Shown: positions 31,936-43,296 of the stretch, piece by piece | Layout: every line of letters begins with the position of its first letter | Numbering within the stretch: position 1 is the stretch's first letter | NCBI GenBank assembly: GCA_019454045.1 | Contig: SKCR01029076.1 | Span: forward strand, 101,601 to 165,600 | Reading direction: 5' to 3' | DNA length: 64,000 nt | From: Zanthoxylum bungeanum | Lineage: Eukaryota; Streptophyta; Magnoliopsida; Sapindales; Rutaceae | Made by a program: the position numbers and the translations under genes | The notes under the pieces: generated by a model | The model's database searches: none | Told to the model about the DNA's origin: nothing | What the model saw: only the letters and a program-made list of their open reading frames with translations

Positions 31936-33120
31936 TTTACACGTAAGGGTGTGAACCTGTAACAATAGACAATGTGTATGTGAATAAATATGTAAATGTA
32001 TAAGTATATGAATATGTATTTGTATATATGCATTCGATGTTAAGACATGTATAGATTGAGTATACAAAATCGGTAAATGGAGGTAAATCATGATTTTTTA
32101 ATTTGGTATAAGCTAAACTCTTTGAATGAGTAAAGTACGTGTATGAATGGATGTGTTTATTAATGTATATTCTGATAAGATTCTGGAAACAAAATGTATT
32201 TGATTGATAAGAAAAAGACATGAAGATTTTTAAAGGCTATGGTATCAGAATTCAAATAATAGATATGTTCATATGTTTGATGTATATACGTATGTATACA
32301 TGGTGATAAGCAATGTTTGACATGTATGTGCTAGTGTATGTGAGATCGTGTGATGAAATTGTGTCACTTGTTATTTATGTATGTGTGTATCTTGATTGGT
32401 TTAAATCTCGCGTTGTAGTAGTCGAGCTGGTTAGGAATCCGTTCAGACGACATTCATCTCATACCTATTCTAAATTATGTAATGAGTCCCGTACGAACAT
32501 TGTATATATAAGCCAGCCATATGTGTGTATTGTTTGGTTATGTGTTCTTGATGTTTTGATTGCTATGTATGCTTCATTGTCATTTACACGATTGTTTATG
32601 TTTACATAAATGTGTGTGTATGTATGATAGATCTTGTGATAAGTATGAATGGTGTATGTGTGGATGGAATGAAAGAATGATATATAAGTCGGTGTGACCA
32701 TAAGATGTTATAAAGTAAATTTGCTAAGTTGTTATCATATATACGTATATGTGTAAGAGTTCTAAAATTGTATTTGCATGAATATAAGAGAAGTGAGTTA
32801 TTATATGAATGAATGCATATGAATCTCGCATGTTAAGTCATTTTGAGGCCATCAGAATTGAAGAAAGTTTGTATTGAATTGAAAGAATTTGCTTTAAAAT
32901 GAAGAGAGTTTGTTTGATTGGTCATTTGATGATATTTCAGATATGGATATTTGTGATTAAAGTATATATGTATGACTTCAAGCTTCAAGTGATTGATGTG
33001 GATTTGATGTTAATGGGTATATTCGATAGTAATCGAGTTTTGCCTTGTATGCTTTAGATGTTAGCTATTAGATTGACACATATGTAGATATGTGAATATG
33101 AAAAATTTGACATGGGTAAA
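31936..33120. other. Orphan AT-rich segment, nothing recognised
   Basis: The segment is rich in TGTATGTATG and TATATG words and has several short open frames (for example 32313-32609 plus) without any recognisable motif. It lies between truncated G3 and the A1 LTR. It could be the interior of an unrecognised element or old host DNA. Confidence 0.5.
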
Positions 33121-34602
33121 TGTTGTGATATTTTTATATCGTACCGCAAGTGTACGGTGTCAAGTTTTAGTAATAAATATGAGTTAAGAGTGTCGAACCC
33201 ACAGGGATTGCGTTAACTCGCACTAAGTACTACAATTGATAATCCTAACTTTATTTAGAAAACAAATAATAAAGATTTATAATAATTAAATAAAATATAC
33301 AAATATTTAGATAAGAGGAACTAATACGATAGAGATTCTGGATCCTGATTTCACCTAACTGTCACCTATGCATTTGTTATGCCAATTAACCATTGTTCGA
33401 TTATATTATTTATAAGTCAAGATCCTAAAATATTCACTCCCTCTCTCGAGTGCCGAGTGAAAAGATCATCAACTATAGACTTCGATATCTCTATAAAAAT
33501 CCAATAGTTAACAACTCATTACGCTTTGTGATTCTATGTTAACGACTTCAAAGGACTACAGATTCTCTCGAACTCTATAAAATCCTAGGCTATATTCTCT
33601 AGATCTATTCAAAATCCCCTCTCTCGAGTGATAGATTCTAAACATTCATCATCTCAAATTGTGGCCAACAATCAAGAAGCATTAAACTCAAAAGAATATA
33701 AATAAATCAATAAAACTTCATAACAAAATCAGTAATTAAAATTAAGGTTTAAGCATCAGTTACATCATTCTCCAGAATTAAGGAGTAAATTCATGACAAA
33801 AGATAAAACAATAAATAATCAAGCCACGAATCTAATGGAAATCATTAGAGTTTAAGAAAGAAATAAGAAGATAAAACCCGAATTGAATCTCTTCCTCTCC
33901 GGATATTAAAGCCTTTGTCTCCTCTTGTCGCTCTTCAATCCTCTCCTTGGATCTCTAAAAATATGTGTTTTGTGTTTTGTGCTCTGTATTAGCCTCCGTA
34001 TTAGCCTCCCCTTGAGTGTTGGATGGAATGTTATATTTATAGTTGAGTCTAGGAGTCTTTGGGTGGCATTAGGATTATAAAAACCCTAAAAAGTGAATCC
34101 TGGAACGCGTCCGCAGCTTTTGTAAGTGGGCGCCGCGGCGCCAAATCGTCGGGAAATTGTATGGGTGAGGAGGCGCCGCGGCGCCTTTGTTTAATTAAGC
34201 AACTGGCGCCGCGGCGCCTCAATTGCTTTTGCTAATGGCGCCGTGGCGCCATTAATATTTCTTTCAATTTAACATTGGCGCCATGGCGCCAATGCTTATG
34301 CATGTAAGTGGCGCCATGGCTCCTTTGTTAAATTCAATGGTTTCAATGGCGCCTTGGCGCTATTGTGTCTGGAATATGTGTGAGCAATGGGCGCCAAGGC
34401 GCCTTTTGATTCGTCAAAGCTCCTATGCTCGTCTTGTGTTCCCGAAACTTCCCAAAACACGTGCAATTATTCCCCGATCCATATTTTAATGCTCCTACAA
34501 ATAAAACATAAAATAAACTATAAAAGATATTTAATATCTCGAATTATAACAAAAAAATAAGCTGAGAATGTCATAATAAGTGGGTATAAACCACACTTAT
34601 CA
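33121..34602 (-). repeat. A1 3' LTR (Athila-like, minus strand)
   Basis: A direct repeat of 37286-38675 runs from TGTTGTGATATT to CCACACTTATCA in plus coordinates, so in element sense it is TGATAAGTGTGG...AATATCACAACA. It is 1482 bp long against 1390 bp for its partner. It carries eight GGCGCC-NN-GGCGCC palindromes. The frame at 34283-34489 is LTR. Confidence 0.88.
34125..34405. repeat. GGCGCC palindrome cluster in the A1 3' LTR
   Basis: GGCGCC-NN-GGCGCC occurs at 34129, 34172, 34205, 34237 and 34277, with three decayed units to 34402. The spacer dinucleotide is GC, GT, AT, CT or AA. Units are about 30-45 bp apart. The partner LTR has five units at about 38343-38490. Confidence 0.9.
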
Positions 34603-36208
34603 AACACCCCCAAACTTAAGGTTTTGCTAATCCCGAGCAAAAGATAAAATAAAAAATAAATTCAAATAAATAATTAAAAATAACTAAATTAAATAAGCCA
34701 CTTTCGTAGGGATCACGATTGCATTTAGCGTATGCAACAAGCCTTTAAACCCCTAGGCGGCCCTAGTGGACGAGTTATAGTCTCGTGAGGGCTTACAGTG
34801 ACGATACCCACAAACGTCATTCACACACAATCATGCAAAAATAAAAAATAACAAAACATAGTCTCGATAGTTACGCATAAATATATCCTCAAAGAAAGCT
34901 TATAAATGAAATTAGAGAACCTTCAAAGTACGCAATTGCAACTCGAATCCAAATTATTGAATAAATTATCTAAGCTAGACTCAGGTGTGTGTGTGTAAAG
35001 GTTCAATCACAGCTTTGATCTTAAGTAAGCCAACTCAATGATTTCGTTTAAAAATTAGAATCAATGGGTCAAACCAACCTAGATATCTCAATTATGCTTT
35101 GTAATTGCTTTATTTCGTGCTCAGTATGGTATGACTTTTCTTTTCTTTTCTTGTCTCTTTTTTTGTCTCATTTTGCACTTTTTTTTTCAACTCACCTACC
35201 CTTTAAGGTAGCATTTCTCCTCATGGTGGTCCTAATACTCGCCCATGGGTAGCTTCACGCTTATCGGTTATAGGTGGTTTATTTTCTTTCTTTAGAGACA
35301 TTTTTCTTTTTTTTAGCTATACCATATTTCATAACACTAGCAAATCAAGATAGATATCTAAGCAAACGGTCATTCATCGACATGCAATTTCGTCAACTAG
35401 TCACATTGTCAATTACTTAAGTTTTACTGCTAAGAACCTATTTTTAAGTGCTTACGAGTCTAACATAGATCAATTATTCAAGGCATCAGATAAAAGTAAA
35501 TTAGGCACTTATCGTTTCTAAAATTTCACTCATAAACAAACAATATTATCACAAGATTTATGCTTTACTATCAAAGACTAAAACAAATTTTATTTTTTTT
35601 TCAAAATTTAAATAATAAATAACAAAATTTAACAAAAATAACAAGTAAGCAACATGCACACACCCCCAAACTTAAAATTTGCATTGTCCTCAATGTAAGA
35701 TAAATTTAAAGAAAAGAGTAAGGAACAACACTACCGTGCATGGAGTTGATCAGACTCTTGCTGGTTAGAATTTGGTTGTGCGGGCTTTGTGTGTCTCGTG
35801 CTACCTGCATAAATAACATGCAAATAAATAAATAGCACACAATAAAATAAAATAAAATAAAATAAAAAGTAAAGAAAATAATAATAAAAGAAATGCAAGG
35901 GTTGTCTCCCCGCTAGCGCTAAGTTTAACGTCTTCAGCCAGACGCAACCACCCAAATGGTTATGGTGGCTTAAAGTAGTGAACCGGGTAATCTCATCTGT
36001 TTTCTTCTTTGGTATCCACCGGTTCTTATGACATGAAAAAGATAGCTTGGCAGGCTGTGGTGATTTATCCATAGATGGTCCCCCAGGATATGTAGATTTC
36101 CCGTCAATTAGAAATTCTGGACTGCACATTCGGCAAAATTGGCTCGGTTTTCTTTTTAATCTTCCAGGAATTATCTCTAAGTGAGAACTGGCATTTCTTT
36201 TCCTCTTT
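34603..36208 (-). mobile_element. A1 internal region, 3' half (no gene)
   Basis: The polypurine tract AGTTTGGGGGTGTT (minus) lies at 34603-34616 next to the LTR. A second AGTTTGGGGGTGTG occurs near 35663-35676. About 34830-35600 is the module shared with G1. Near 35890-35970 the minus strand reads GAAGACGTTAAACTTAGCGC followed by a purine-rich GGGGAGACAACCC, a block usual in Athila-type 3' regions. The minus frame 35731-36129 spans this block and ends in low complexity, so I do not call it. Pol is absent. Confidence 0.75.
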
Positions 36209-36910
36209 TTACGGCCCTTTGGGCGTGGTTTCGAGTTTAGCTGCAGAGAATTTCCTTATACATGGTTGCATTATGCTCATAGGCTGTTGAAATACTGATT
36301 CACCCTGTCTGGTTTCAACTCTCTTTTCTACTGTATCTATCATGTGACAGTCTGCATCACCTTGAGAGCTCGGCATGGCTCTGAAAACACTGAAGGTGAT
36401 TTCTTCATATTGATCTCTCATTATCAATTCACCTTTGTTCTCTTCTTCTATTACTGTTTCCTCCTGAAATACCATTTCATTTTCTTTACTGCCTAAGTCC
36501 TGAGAGGTGTCTTTAAACTCTTTTCCGCTCCTACAGGTTATAATTTGACTTTGCTCATTGGGGTTGACTTCAGTATCACTCGGAAAATCCCATGTCTGTT
36601 GATTGGCCATGGAAGAAGCAAGCAACTCAATTTTTACTTCTAAAGATTTCATATTTGCCTCTATATTGCCCATTCGTGTTTCGATATTATCCAGCATTGA
36701 CTCATTCTTCTCAAACCTCTCTGAAGCTGTAGCTACAAACGTGGTCATGAGGTCTTCTAAGGAAGGTTCTTCTGCTCACTTTTGGATAATTGAAGCCATG
36801 AGGAGGTTGTAAAATGTTCTCCATATCAGCATATGAAAAATTCGGATGATAATAATTAAGCATATGACTGCCTCTACAGTTGTTGAAGTTCCAATTGTTC
36901 ACATACTGTA
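36209..36910 (-). pseudogene. A1 gag fragment (Athila-like)
   Basis: The minus frame 36748-36209 has a coiled-coil-like stretch (SMLDNIETRMGNIEANMKSL), then WDFPSDTEVNPNEQ and ITCRSGKEF. These match the Athila Gag C-terminus, typically FPSDTE.NPRE..AITLRSGK. The upstream frame 36902-36711 has PHGFNYPK, the preceding PPGF-type block. The N-terminal Retrotrans_gag helix domain and all of pol are missing, so A1 is non-autonomous. After RSGKEF the residues (DTSQDLGSKENEM) are acidic and not recognised. Confidence 0.78.
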
Positions 36911-37263
36911 CTTGTTCAAATCATGCTGCCTCCTCTGTTGGATAAAAACATTCCATTAGCAGAAACACTTCAATAGACGGTTGACTCATTTGATTTATCA
37001 ATACTTGCTAGATGAGTCGTGAAGGACGATACTTCAGCTATCAGTGCACACTAACAGATCTGCCATTGGTTCTTTTCAAACTCACCTCGTAAGAAAAAAA
37101 TATAAAACAGCAAAATAAAATTAAAAAAAAAATAAATAAAACTTAAGGCACGAAAAATAAAGGAAATAAAGAAATAAAATAAAAATAAAATAAAAATAAA
37201 TTCTAATTAAAGCTAGATTACTTGGTAGTAGTATTAATATGAATTAAACAAACAAGCCTCCCT
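36911..37263 (-). mobile_element. A1 leader between primer site and gag
   Basis: AT-rich, with an A-rich AATAAAATAAA microsatellite (37125-37205). No coding sequence is seen. Confidence 0.6.
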
Positions 37264-37283
37264 CCCCGGCAACGGCGCCCAAC
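37264..37283 (-). other. A1 primer binding site
   Basis: On the minus strand this reads GGGCGCCGTTGCCGGGGA, complementary, with one extra G, to the 3' end of plant tRNA-Asp (CCCCGGCAACGGCGCCA). Its position just inside the right LTR fixes the element as minus-strand. Confidence 0.85.
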
Positions 37284-37285
37284 CT

Positions 37286-38675
37286 TGTTGTGATATTTTT
37301 TAATCGTACCGCAAGTGTACGGTGTCAAGTTTAGTATAAATCGGTGAAAGGAGTGTCGAACCCACAGGGATTGCGTTAACTCGCACTAAGTACTACAATT
37401 GGATAATCCTAACTTTATTTAGAAAACAATTATAAAAATTTTTATAAATAAATAAAATATAAAATAAAATAATTATATAGGAGGAACTAACGATAAAGAC
37501 TCTGGATCCTGATTTCACCCTACTGTCACCTATGTATTTGTTATGTCCAATTACCATTGTTCGGTTATATTATTTATAAGTCAAGATCCTAAATATTCCT
37601 TCTCCCTCTCTCTCTCGAGTGCCGAGTGAAAAGATCATCAACTATAGACTTCGATATCTCTATAAAAATCCAATAGTTACCAACTCTTACGCTTTGTGAT
37701 TCTATATTAACGACTTCAAAGGACTACAGATTCTCTCTCGAACTCTATAAAATCCTAGCTATATTCTCTAGATCTATTCAAAATCCCCTCTCTCGAGTGA
37801 TAGATTCTAAACATTCATCATCTCAAATTGTGGCCAGCAATCAAGAAGCATTAAACTCAAAGAATATAAATAAATTAATAAAACTTCATAACAAAATTGA
37901 TAAACAAAATACAAGGTTCAAGCATAGATTACATCATTCTCCAAAATTAAGGAGTAAATTCATGACAAAAGATACAACAATAAATAATCAAGCCACGAAT
38001 CTATGGAAATCATTAGAGTTTTAATAAAGAAATAAGAAGATAAAACCTGAATTGAATCTCTTCCTCTCCGGATATTACAGCCTTTGTCTCTTCTTGTCGC
38101 TCTTCAATCCTCTCCTTGGATCTCTAAAAAATATTTATTTCTGTGTTTTGTGCTCTGTATTAGCCTCTGTTTAGCCTCCTTTTGAGTGTTGATGTAATGT
38201 TATATTTATAGTTGAGTCTGGGAGTCTTTGGGTGGCATTAGGATTATTAAAAACCCTAAAATCACTTTCCCGAAACGTGTCAGTCTTCTCGCAGCCCGCG
38301 GCGCATAATCCTCGGCATTTTGTATGAGAATTGACATTTTAGGGCGCCGCGGCGCCTGGCTCTCTTCATTGGCGCCGCGGCGCCCTATGTTACTCCATGA
38401 ATGGGCGCCGCGGCGCCCATTGCTTTTGATGAATGGCGCCGTGGCGCCATTCTCCCTGGAACTTGTATGGGATTTTGGCGCCTCGGCGCCATTCTTCCAT
38501 GCTCGTCCTGTGTCTTCCCGAAGTTCCCAAAACACGTGCAATTATTCCCCGATCCATATATTAATGCTCCTATTATAAAACATAAATAAATTATAAATCA
38601 TATTAAATATCTCGAATTATAACAAAATAATAAGCTGAGAATGCCATAATAAGTGGGTATAAACCACACTTATCA
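37286..38675 (-). repeat. A1 5' LTR (minus strand)
   Basis: The partner of 33121-34602, 1390 bp, ends TTATCA in plus coordinates. Internal landmarks match one by one (ACCGCAAGTGTACGGTGTCA at 37308, TGGTGTAG-free AT tract, GGCGCC cluster). Flanks are GTAAA on the left of A1 and GTCGC on the right, so no target duplication is visible; the two ends may come from different insertions joined by recombination. Confidence 0.88.
38343..38495. repeat. GGCGCC palindrome cluster in the A1 5' LTR
   Basis: Five units of GGCGCC-NN-GGCGCC, fewer than the eight in the partner LTR. This accounts for part of the 92-bp length difference between the LTRs. Confidence 0.9.
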
Positions 38676-39524
38676 GTCGCCCCTTTCAGGCGACTGAAAG
38701 AATCTACATCTCCTCTGTATGGCATGCATGGATTGCCTTTAGCTCCATATTAAGTGATTGGGAACAAGTACTTGGCATGAAGATGGCGTCACAGTCGACA
38801 ATACCCGAATGAAATTGGCGTGGATATCCCAATTGACGTTACCAGGTAGGTCTTGCACTTCTTAAGAATGTCTTAGTCGACATCAGCAAGGCATGAGACT
38901 TGCAATAGATGTCATAGTTGGTACCACCATTTATAGTATGAGACTTGCTATGGTGTCCCAGTCGACACTATAATTTACAACCTGATAATTGATAAACAAA
39001 TCACAGTCGACATTTACATTGAGGCATAAGACTTGTTAGGGATGTCTCACTCGACATCAGTGTATTAGAGGATGTCCAATTGTCATTATTATATATATAG
39101 CTTGTCATTTGCTTGAGATTCCATTTGATACTCCCAGTATGAGGCTTGTCACTAGTTTGAGATCTCATTTGACATGAGATGGAAGAAGTCCTAGCGAGAT
39201 AGTTGAGGTACCATTCCACACGACGATGAAAAAGTCATAGCTAAGGGTTCCACCCCACACATTAAGGAAGAACTATTAGCTAGAGGTGGAAACACCACTT
39301 GATACTACATAGTAGTCTCTGCTAGGAATGAATGTTCCAAATAAATATTCATCTTGTGATAAATGAGTGGCCTATTCGACACTACAATAATGTAGTCTCG
39401 GCTTAAGGAAGATGCTCCAAATGAAGATAGATCACAGAGATGCTCCAATTAACGTTTGTAAAGATTCGTTATGAGATGAGTGTCTCACTTGACATTGTGA
39501 GGCAGTAGACTCATTTTAAAGAGT
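38676..39524. mobile_element. R6 interior, left part: degenerate repeats, no gene
   Basis: Diffuse repetition of phrases such as ATGAGACTTG, TGTCCCAGTCGACA and TCATTTGACA at irregular 50-90-bp spacing. It resembles the decayed edge of the array at 42.3-44.0 kb, with the same GTCGACA words, so both are assigned to one element. No coding motif is seen. The left end is lost at the A1 boundary. Confidence 0.55.
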
Positions 39525-39963
39525 ATACACCACTTAAAGAAAGCTCCCCACTTCCCCACCACGTGCTGCTCTTGACCTGCTCAAGGTCTTCAGTGCTGTG
39601 TAAAGATAAGGGTCGATTCAAAAGTTTCAAGAACAGAATTAAAGGAACATTTGACTGACAACCATAAAGCCTTTGTGAATTAATCGATGCCAATCTAGTA
39701 ATTGAAACTTCAGTCTCGGTTCGAATCATATCGAGTAAAAAACGAACTTAAATGGCCCTTGTTACACCATGCGTATATAGGTTCAACAACAGTCCCTGCA
39801 GAAGGCCTTTCCTAAGAGGCTTAGTTAACTGTAGAAGTCGGACCAAGGCTTTCAATGCATTTGCATCCAAAAGTGGCTCTCTTTCAATTTCCTTCACTTT
39901 CAAGTTGTCTTCTTTGGCAGAAGCGTCTATTTGACCTATTGTAACCCTAACGCCCCTGTCCAT
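39525..39963 (-). pseudogene. Captured fragment of a UPL-type HECT E3 ubiquitin ligase
   Basis: The minus frame 39963-39748 reads PLLDANALKALVRLLQLTKP and GLLQGLLLNLYTHGVTRAI. After one frameshift, 39729-39525 gives LLDMIRTETEVSI, then ASINSQRLYGCQSNV, then STEDLEQVKSSTWW. By recall these are the helical-repeat part of plant UPL1/UPL2 proteins (LLDANALKALVRLLRLAQP, LLLNLCAH, INSQRLYGCQSNV), far from the catalytic HECT domain. Family role: polyubiquitin ligases of about 3,600 residues. Only about 140 residues remain, frameshifted and without a start, inside repeat-type DNA, so this is a captured pseudogene fragment, not a gene. Confidence 0.75.
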
Positions 39964-41233
39964 AATGACTCAATGGCTTTCAATGCATTTGCATCCAAAA
40001 GTTGGCCAGCTCAAAGATTTTGGGCTTGATAATGACTCTTTGCTCGACCCCTTAACATTTGAGCTTCAGCGAGAGATCAGCATGCAGAGAGACTGCAGGA
40101 TCGGTAAACTTGCTGGCGACACCAACTTGTACCTAGCTCCTCATCCTTTACCGAAGCCACACGTCAGATCCGTAGCGTCACCCACTCAAACCTCAGTGTC
40201 CTCCATTAGACTGAATTGAAATTGTACAAGAGCTAAAAGAGAACAACATGTCGTCTCACCATACGGACCAGCCCACAAACCTGTTGGGCGACCAAGCTAA
40301 AAAAAGGGGTTCTTAGCATGCTCAGCACGTGAAACCATGAAGTTTGCCACGCAGAGAGTTATAATAATGAGTCGACCAAATTTGGGTTTGTATCTTCACT
40401 GCCGAGTCTGAAAAAGTTGTAGCCGAGGGCGTTAATCTCCCTATTATCTCTTCAATATTGCATGTTGACGCAAGAAGCAGCCCACTAGCAAAAAGATAAG
40501 GCTAGCCCATGGATAAACGCATGATGAGGGATGCGAGAATGGTGAATACCGAATCAATTCCCCTAGTTCATGTCGACTCCCATGTGGCTTTCATAGTGGA
40601 TTCAAGGTTATTATCTCACACTATAGAATGTCCTTACGATGCACTCAATGATGGAAAGCTACAGAGGTCCAGATGTCATTTAGCTCAAGATCGCCATTAG
40701 ATAAGTTCCAAGCACCCTCTTTGATTACACCTGAGACCTTTACACCCAAGGTCGGTTGAAAGAAATTGATGGGAAGGAAAGTGCCACGGAGGCTGTAACT
40801 TTTCCACGCGAAGCGAACAACTCGGCCTTGGGTGCATTTCGCACCTTGCCACTGGAAGTAGTCGAATCACTCGTAGAGTAGCTTGTTGTTTGAATCCGCC
40901 TTCGATTTGAACGAGAGCAAGGAAATGGCGTTGGAAGGGAGAATCGAGTTTGTTATTGGTGGGTATTGAGAGCTTTCTAAAAATCCATTGTGCCTTCAAA
41001 AAATCCAAGCAACACAGAGAGTGTGTACAAAGGTCGAATGAAGACCTAACTTCAGGTGGTAATATCACTCGACGGTTCACTGAAAGAAGTAGCAAAATTC
41101 GGCATCAGTTCAGTTTGTTCATGTGATGCTTGTCGAGAGTGACGGTTGAAAATTCCCTACGTTATCAGTTTCTAGACACCAAGCACGGCCAACTTCCTTC
41201 GCTTCTTACACGACAGTGCTTTTCCAAGCGTCT
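39964..41233. other. R6 interior between the two captured fragments, unassigned
   Basis: Open frames at 39965-40219 plus, 40509-40700 plus and 40697-41095 minus show no motif I can name. The sequence is less AT-rich than its surroundings and has a gene-like base mix, so further captured pieces are possible. A 25-base word (GGCTTTCAATGCATTTGCAT...) is repeated at about 39847 and 39972, at the edge of the UPL fragment. Confidence 0.45.
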
Positions 41234-41650
41234 GATTTGTTATGGGTCGTTCTTCACCATAGATCCCAAATGCTTGTTGTTGTTGCGATAGCGGTTGAAA
41301 CTGTGAAGGATGAAACATTTGAGAAGAATAGAAAGACCCATTAAAGAATGGCATAGCCTGAACGTGAGTTCCTCTATAAGCAGGCGCTAATCTACATGTA
41401 CAGATATTGGGAATGTGTAACCATTGTTCTGCAAAATTGCCAGTTTTGCAAAATTGCCAAGCACTGAATCTCATTGCCCGACATATTTGGGTAGTTGAAG
41501 CTCATTGTGGTGGCTGCAGTTCCCACAGATGCAGATACGCTCACTATGGCAGAATTAGATGCACTGGATGATGAATCTTTACTAGCAGCTGAATGAGACT
41601 TAACTGACCCAGGTCGAACAGCAGCAGCTGGTGCCTGTCCAACACCTTTT
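41234..41650 (-). pseudogene. Captured fragment of a TIME FOR COFFEE (TIC)-like gene
   Basis: The minus frame gives APAAAVRPGSVKSHSAASKD, SSSASNSAIVSVSASVGTAA and TTMSFNYPNMSGNEIQCLAI. In a second frame it continues ILQNNGYTFPISVHV, then APAYRGTHVQAMPFFNGSFY and SSQMFHPSQFQPLSQQQQAF. By recall this is the plant circadian-clock regulator TIC (SFNYPN, ILQNNGYPFP, PAYRG, PMPFFNGSFYSSQM then Gln-rich). A 19-bp tandem duplication (GGCAATTTTGCAaAAC / GGCAATTTTGCAgAAC) and a frameshift near 41395 break it. About 130 of some 1,500 residues are present, with no start or stop, so it is a dead captured piece. Confidence 0.78.
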
Positions 41651-42140
41651 TTCACAATAATAACAGAAACAATACATATATGAATTTGTAAGTGCTTGGC
41701 GCCATTAGACACATCTCATACGACATCCGAGAAAGTCCAAGAGCACATATTTTGCTTTGGGAGTAGGTAGTTGGAGTCTTGGTAGTTTACTCATGGGCCT
41801 TACACTTTCTTTACCTTCCTTCGTGCGCGACTCATCCACCATGATATTGGCGGCCTATGTGAATCAAGATTCTAAATAGCCCATTTAAGCCCCTTGAAAT
41901 AATAAGCACCATTTAGTCCTTTATTTTTTTTAAAAAAATGGATGAAAGTCCAAGGTGACCAAGAAAGGAGTAAGGCTGCCAAGATGACCACGTGATGCTC
42001 ACTGCCAGTATTGGACTCCACGTGGCTGCAAAATCTAAAGACCATCCCCCCACGTGCAGAAAGCTCAAAAACGAGACTATGTATAAAAGTGCTCAAACGC
42101 CCTTGCCCCAACAACAAACCTGCCAGCCCACCCAATATAT
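41651..42140. other. R6 interior after the TIC fragment, with a possible promoter
   Basis: Not recognised as coding; the minus frame 41872-42135 has no motif. GTATAAAAGT at 42081-42090, preceded by CACGTGG and CCACGTG words (about 41989, 42023 and 42049), looks like a G-box promoter reading plus. It could belong to a captured promoter or to an LTR-like segment. Confidence 0.4.
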
Positions 42141-43296
42141 GTGACTAGCCAAGACCCAGCCATACATCGTCAATATACTTTTCCCATACACACCGGCCTA
42201 CTCGAAACAAAGCAGATCAAGATTAATAAGTGGTGTACACAAAAAATCTGCAACAACAACCAGGCCTGTGACACTCAAAGCCAAAAGACTTCAAACAGCT
42301 TCATTTGCATGTCGAATGGCGCACATAAAGGCTTGGCAATGAGTGAACATGTCATTTGACAAGACAAAGTTGAAACATTGGCATTAGGAAAATATGCCAC
42401 TCGACGAGACTGATATGAAAGCTAGGCATTTGATGAATGTTCCACACAGTAGGACACAAATAAAGGCTAAGCATAAAGGTGGATGACCATCGACCCATGG
42501 TGCATGGAGAAATTACCATCTCTTCCTCATACGACATGAAAGGTTAGTTGTCATCTCCATGCTATATTGATTTAATACCTCCAACTCCAGACTGTATAGG
42601 GAATCTTTTATCATGCCTAGTAGTATGAAAAATCCCTTGAACTTCCATCAAGTCCAACCGACCGACCTTCGTCAGGTTTGGTAGTATGAAAAATACCTTG
42701 GACCTCCACCAGGTCCAATTGACCGACCTTTATCAAAACTAGTAGGATGATGACCCCCGTGGATCTTCATCACATATGAAGTGTGTAGACTCCCATGAAC
42801 CTTCATCAAGTAAAATGGAGTGTGTATACTTTCTTGGACCTTCATTGGGTCATGTAGAGTATGAACTCTGGTGTACCTTATTCAAGTATAATAGAATGAA
42901 AACTTTCTTAGACATCCATCAGATCTAGTAATTTGTAGACTCTCATGTATTTTCATCAATATGAATGGTCATCCTGATACATAAGACAATGAAACATCCT
43001 CCATATGGAACATATTTATCAACCTTCTGCCCAGTCGACACAACAGGCACGTAAAGGATCTCTCATTGTTTCAGAAAACAGGGTATGCTTCTTACATTGA
43101 AGAGCAATTAACTAGTCCTCGACAAATCCTCCAGACGACAGGTATCATTATTCTCCTTATATACTCACCTTGATTGTGATTTTGAAATTTGCAAGCAATG
43201 CCGTATGACATAGTTGAAGACCTGGACTAATCTTGTATGGAGTGTATCCTGAACCTTCATATGGTTCAGTCGACTAGGAACATCTCCCATGGCTCA
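42141..43296. mobile_element. R6 interior, degenerate tandem DNA
   Basis: Loose repeats of CTTCATCAAGT / TGGACCTCCACCAGGTCCAA type words, with TAGTATGAAAAAT phrases at 42624 and 42682. It grades into the ordered array at 43297. No gene. Confidence 0.6.

Noticed and set aside
32313..32609. 98-residue plus frame in the orphan segment
   Set aside because: No motif, AT-rich low-complexity composition, and an opposite-strand frame of similar length (32465-32701) overlaps it.
37264..37283. tRNA-like sequence
   Set aside because: Only the ~18 nt complementary to the tRNA 3' end are present, at a primer-site position; no tRNA gene folds around it. The same applies to the other primer sites.
39525..41650. 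Functional UPL or TIC genes
   Set aside because: Only short internal pieces remain, frameshifted and lacking starts, stops and neighbouring exons.
42100..42145. Possible Helitron 3' end (CTAG at about 42142) next to the captured fragments
   Set aside because: There is no GC-rich hairpin 10-12 bp upstream and no matching 5'-TC end was found; the motif is too short alone.
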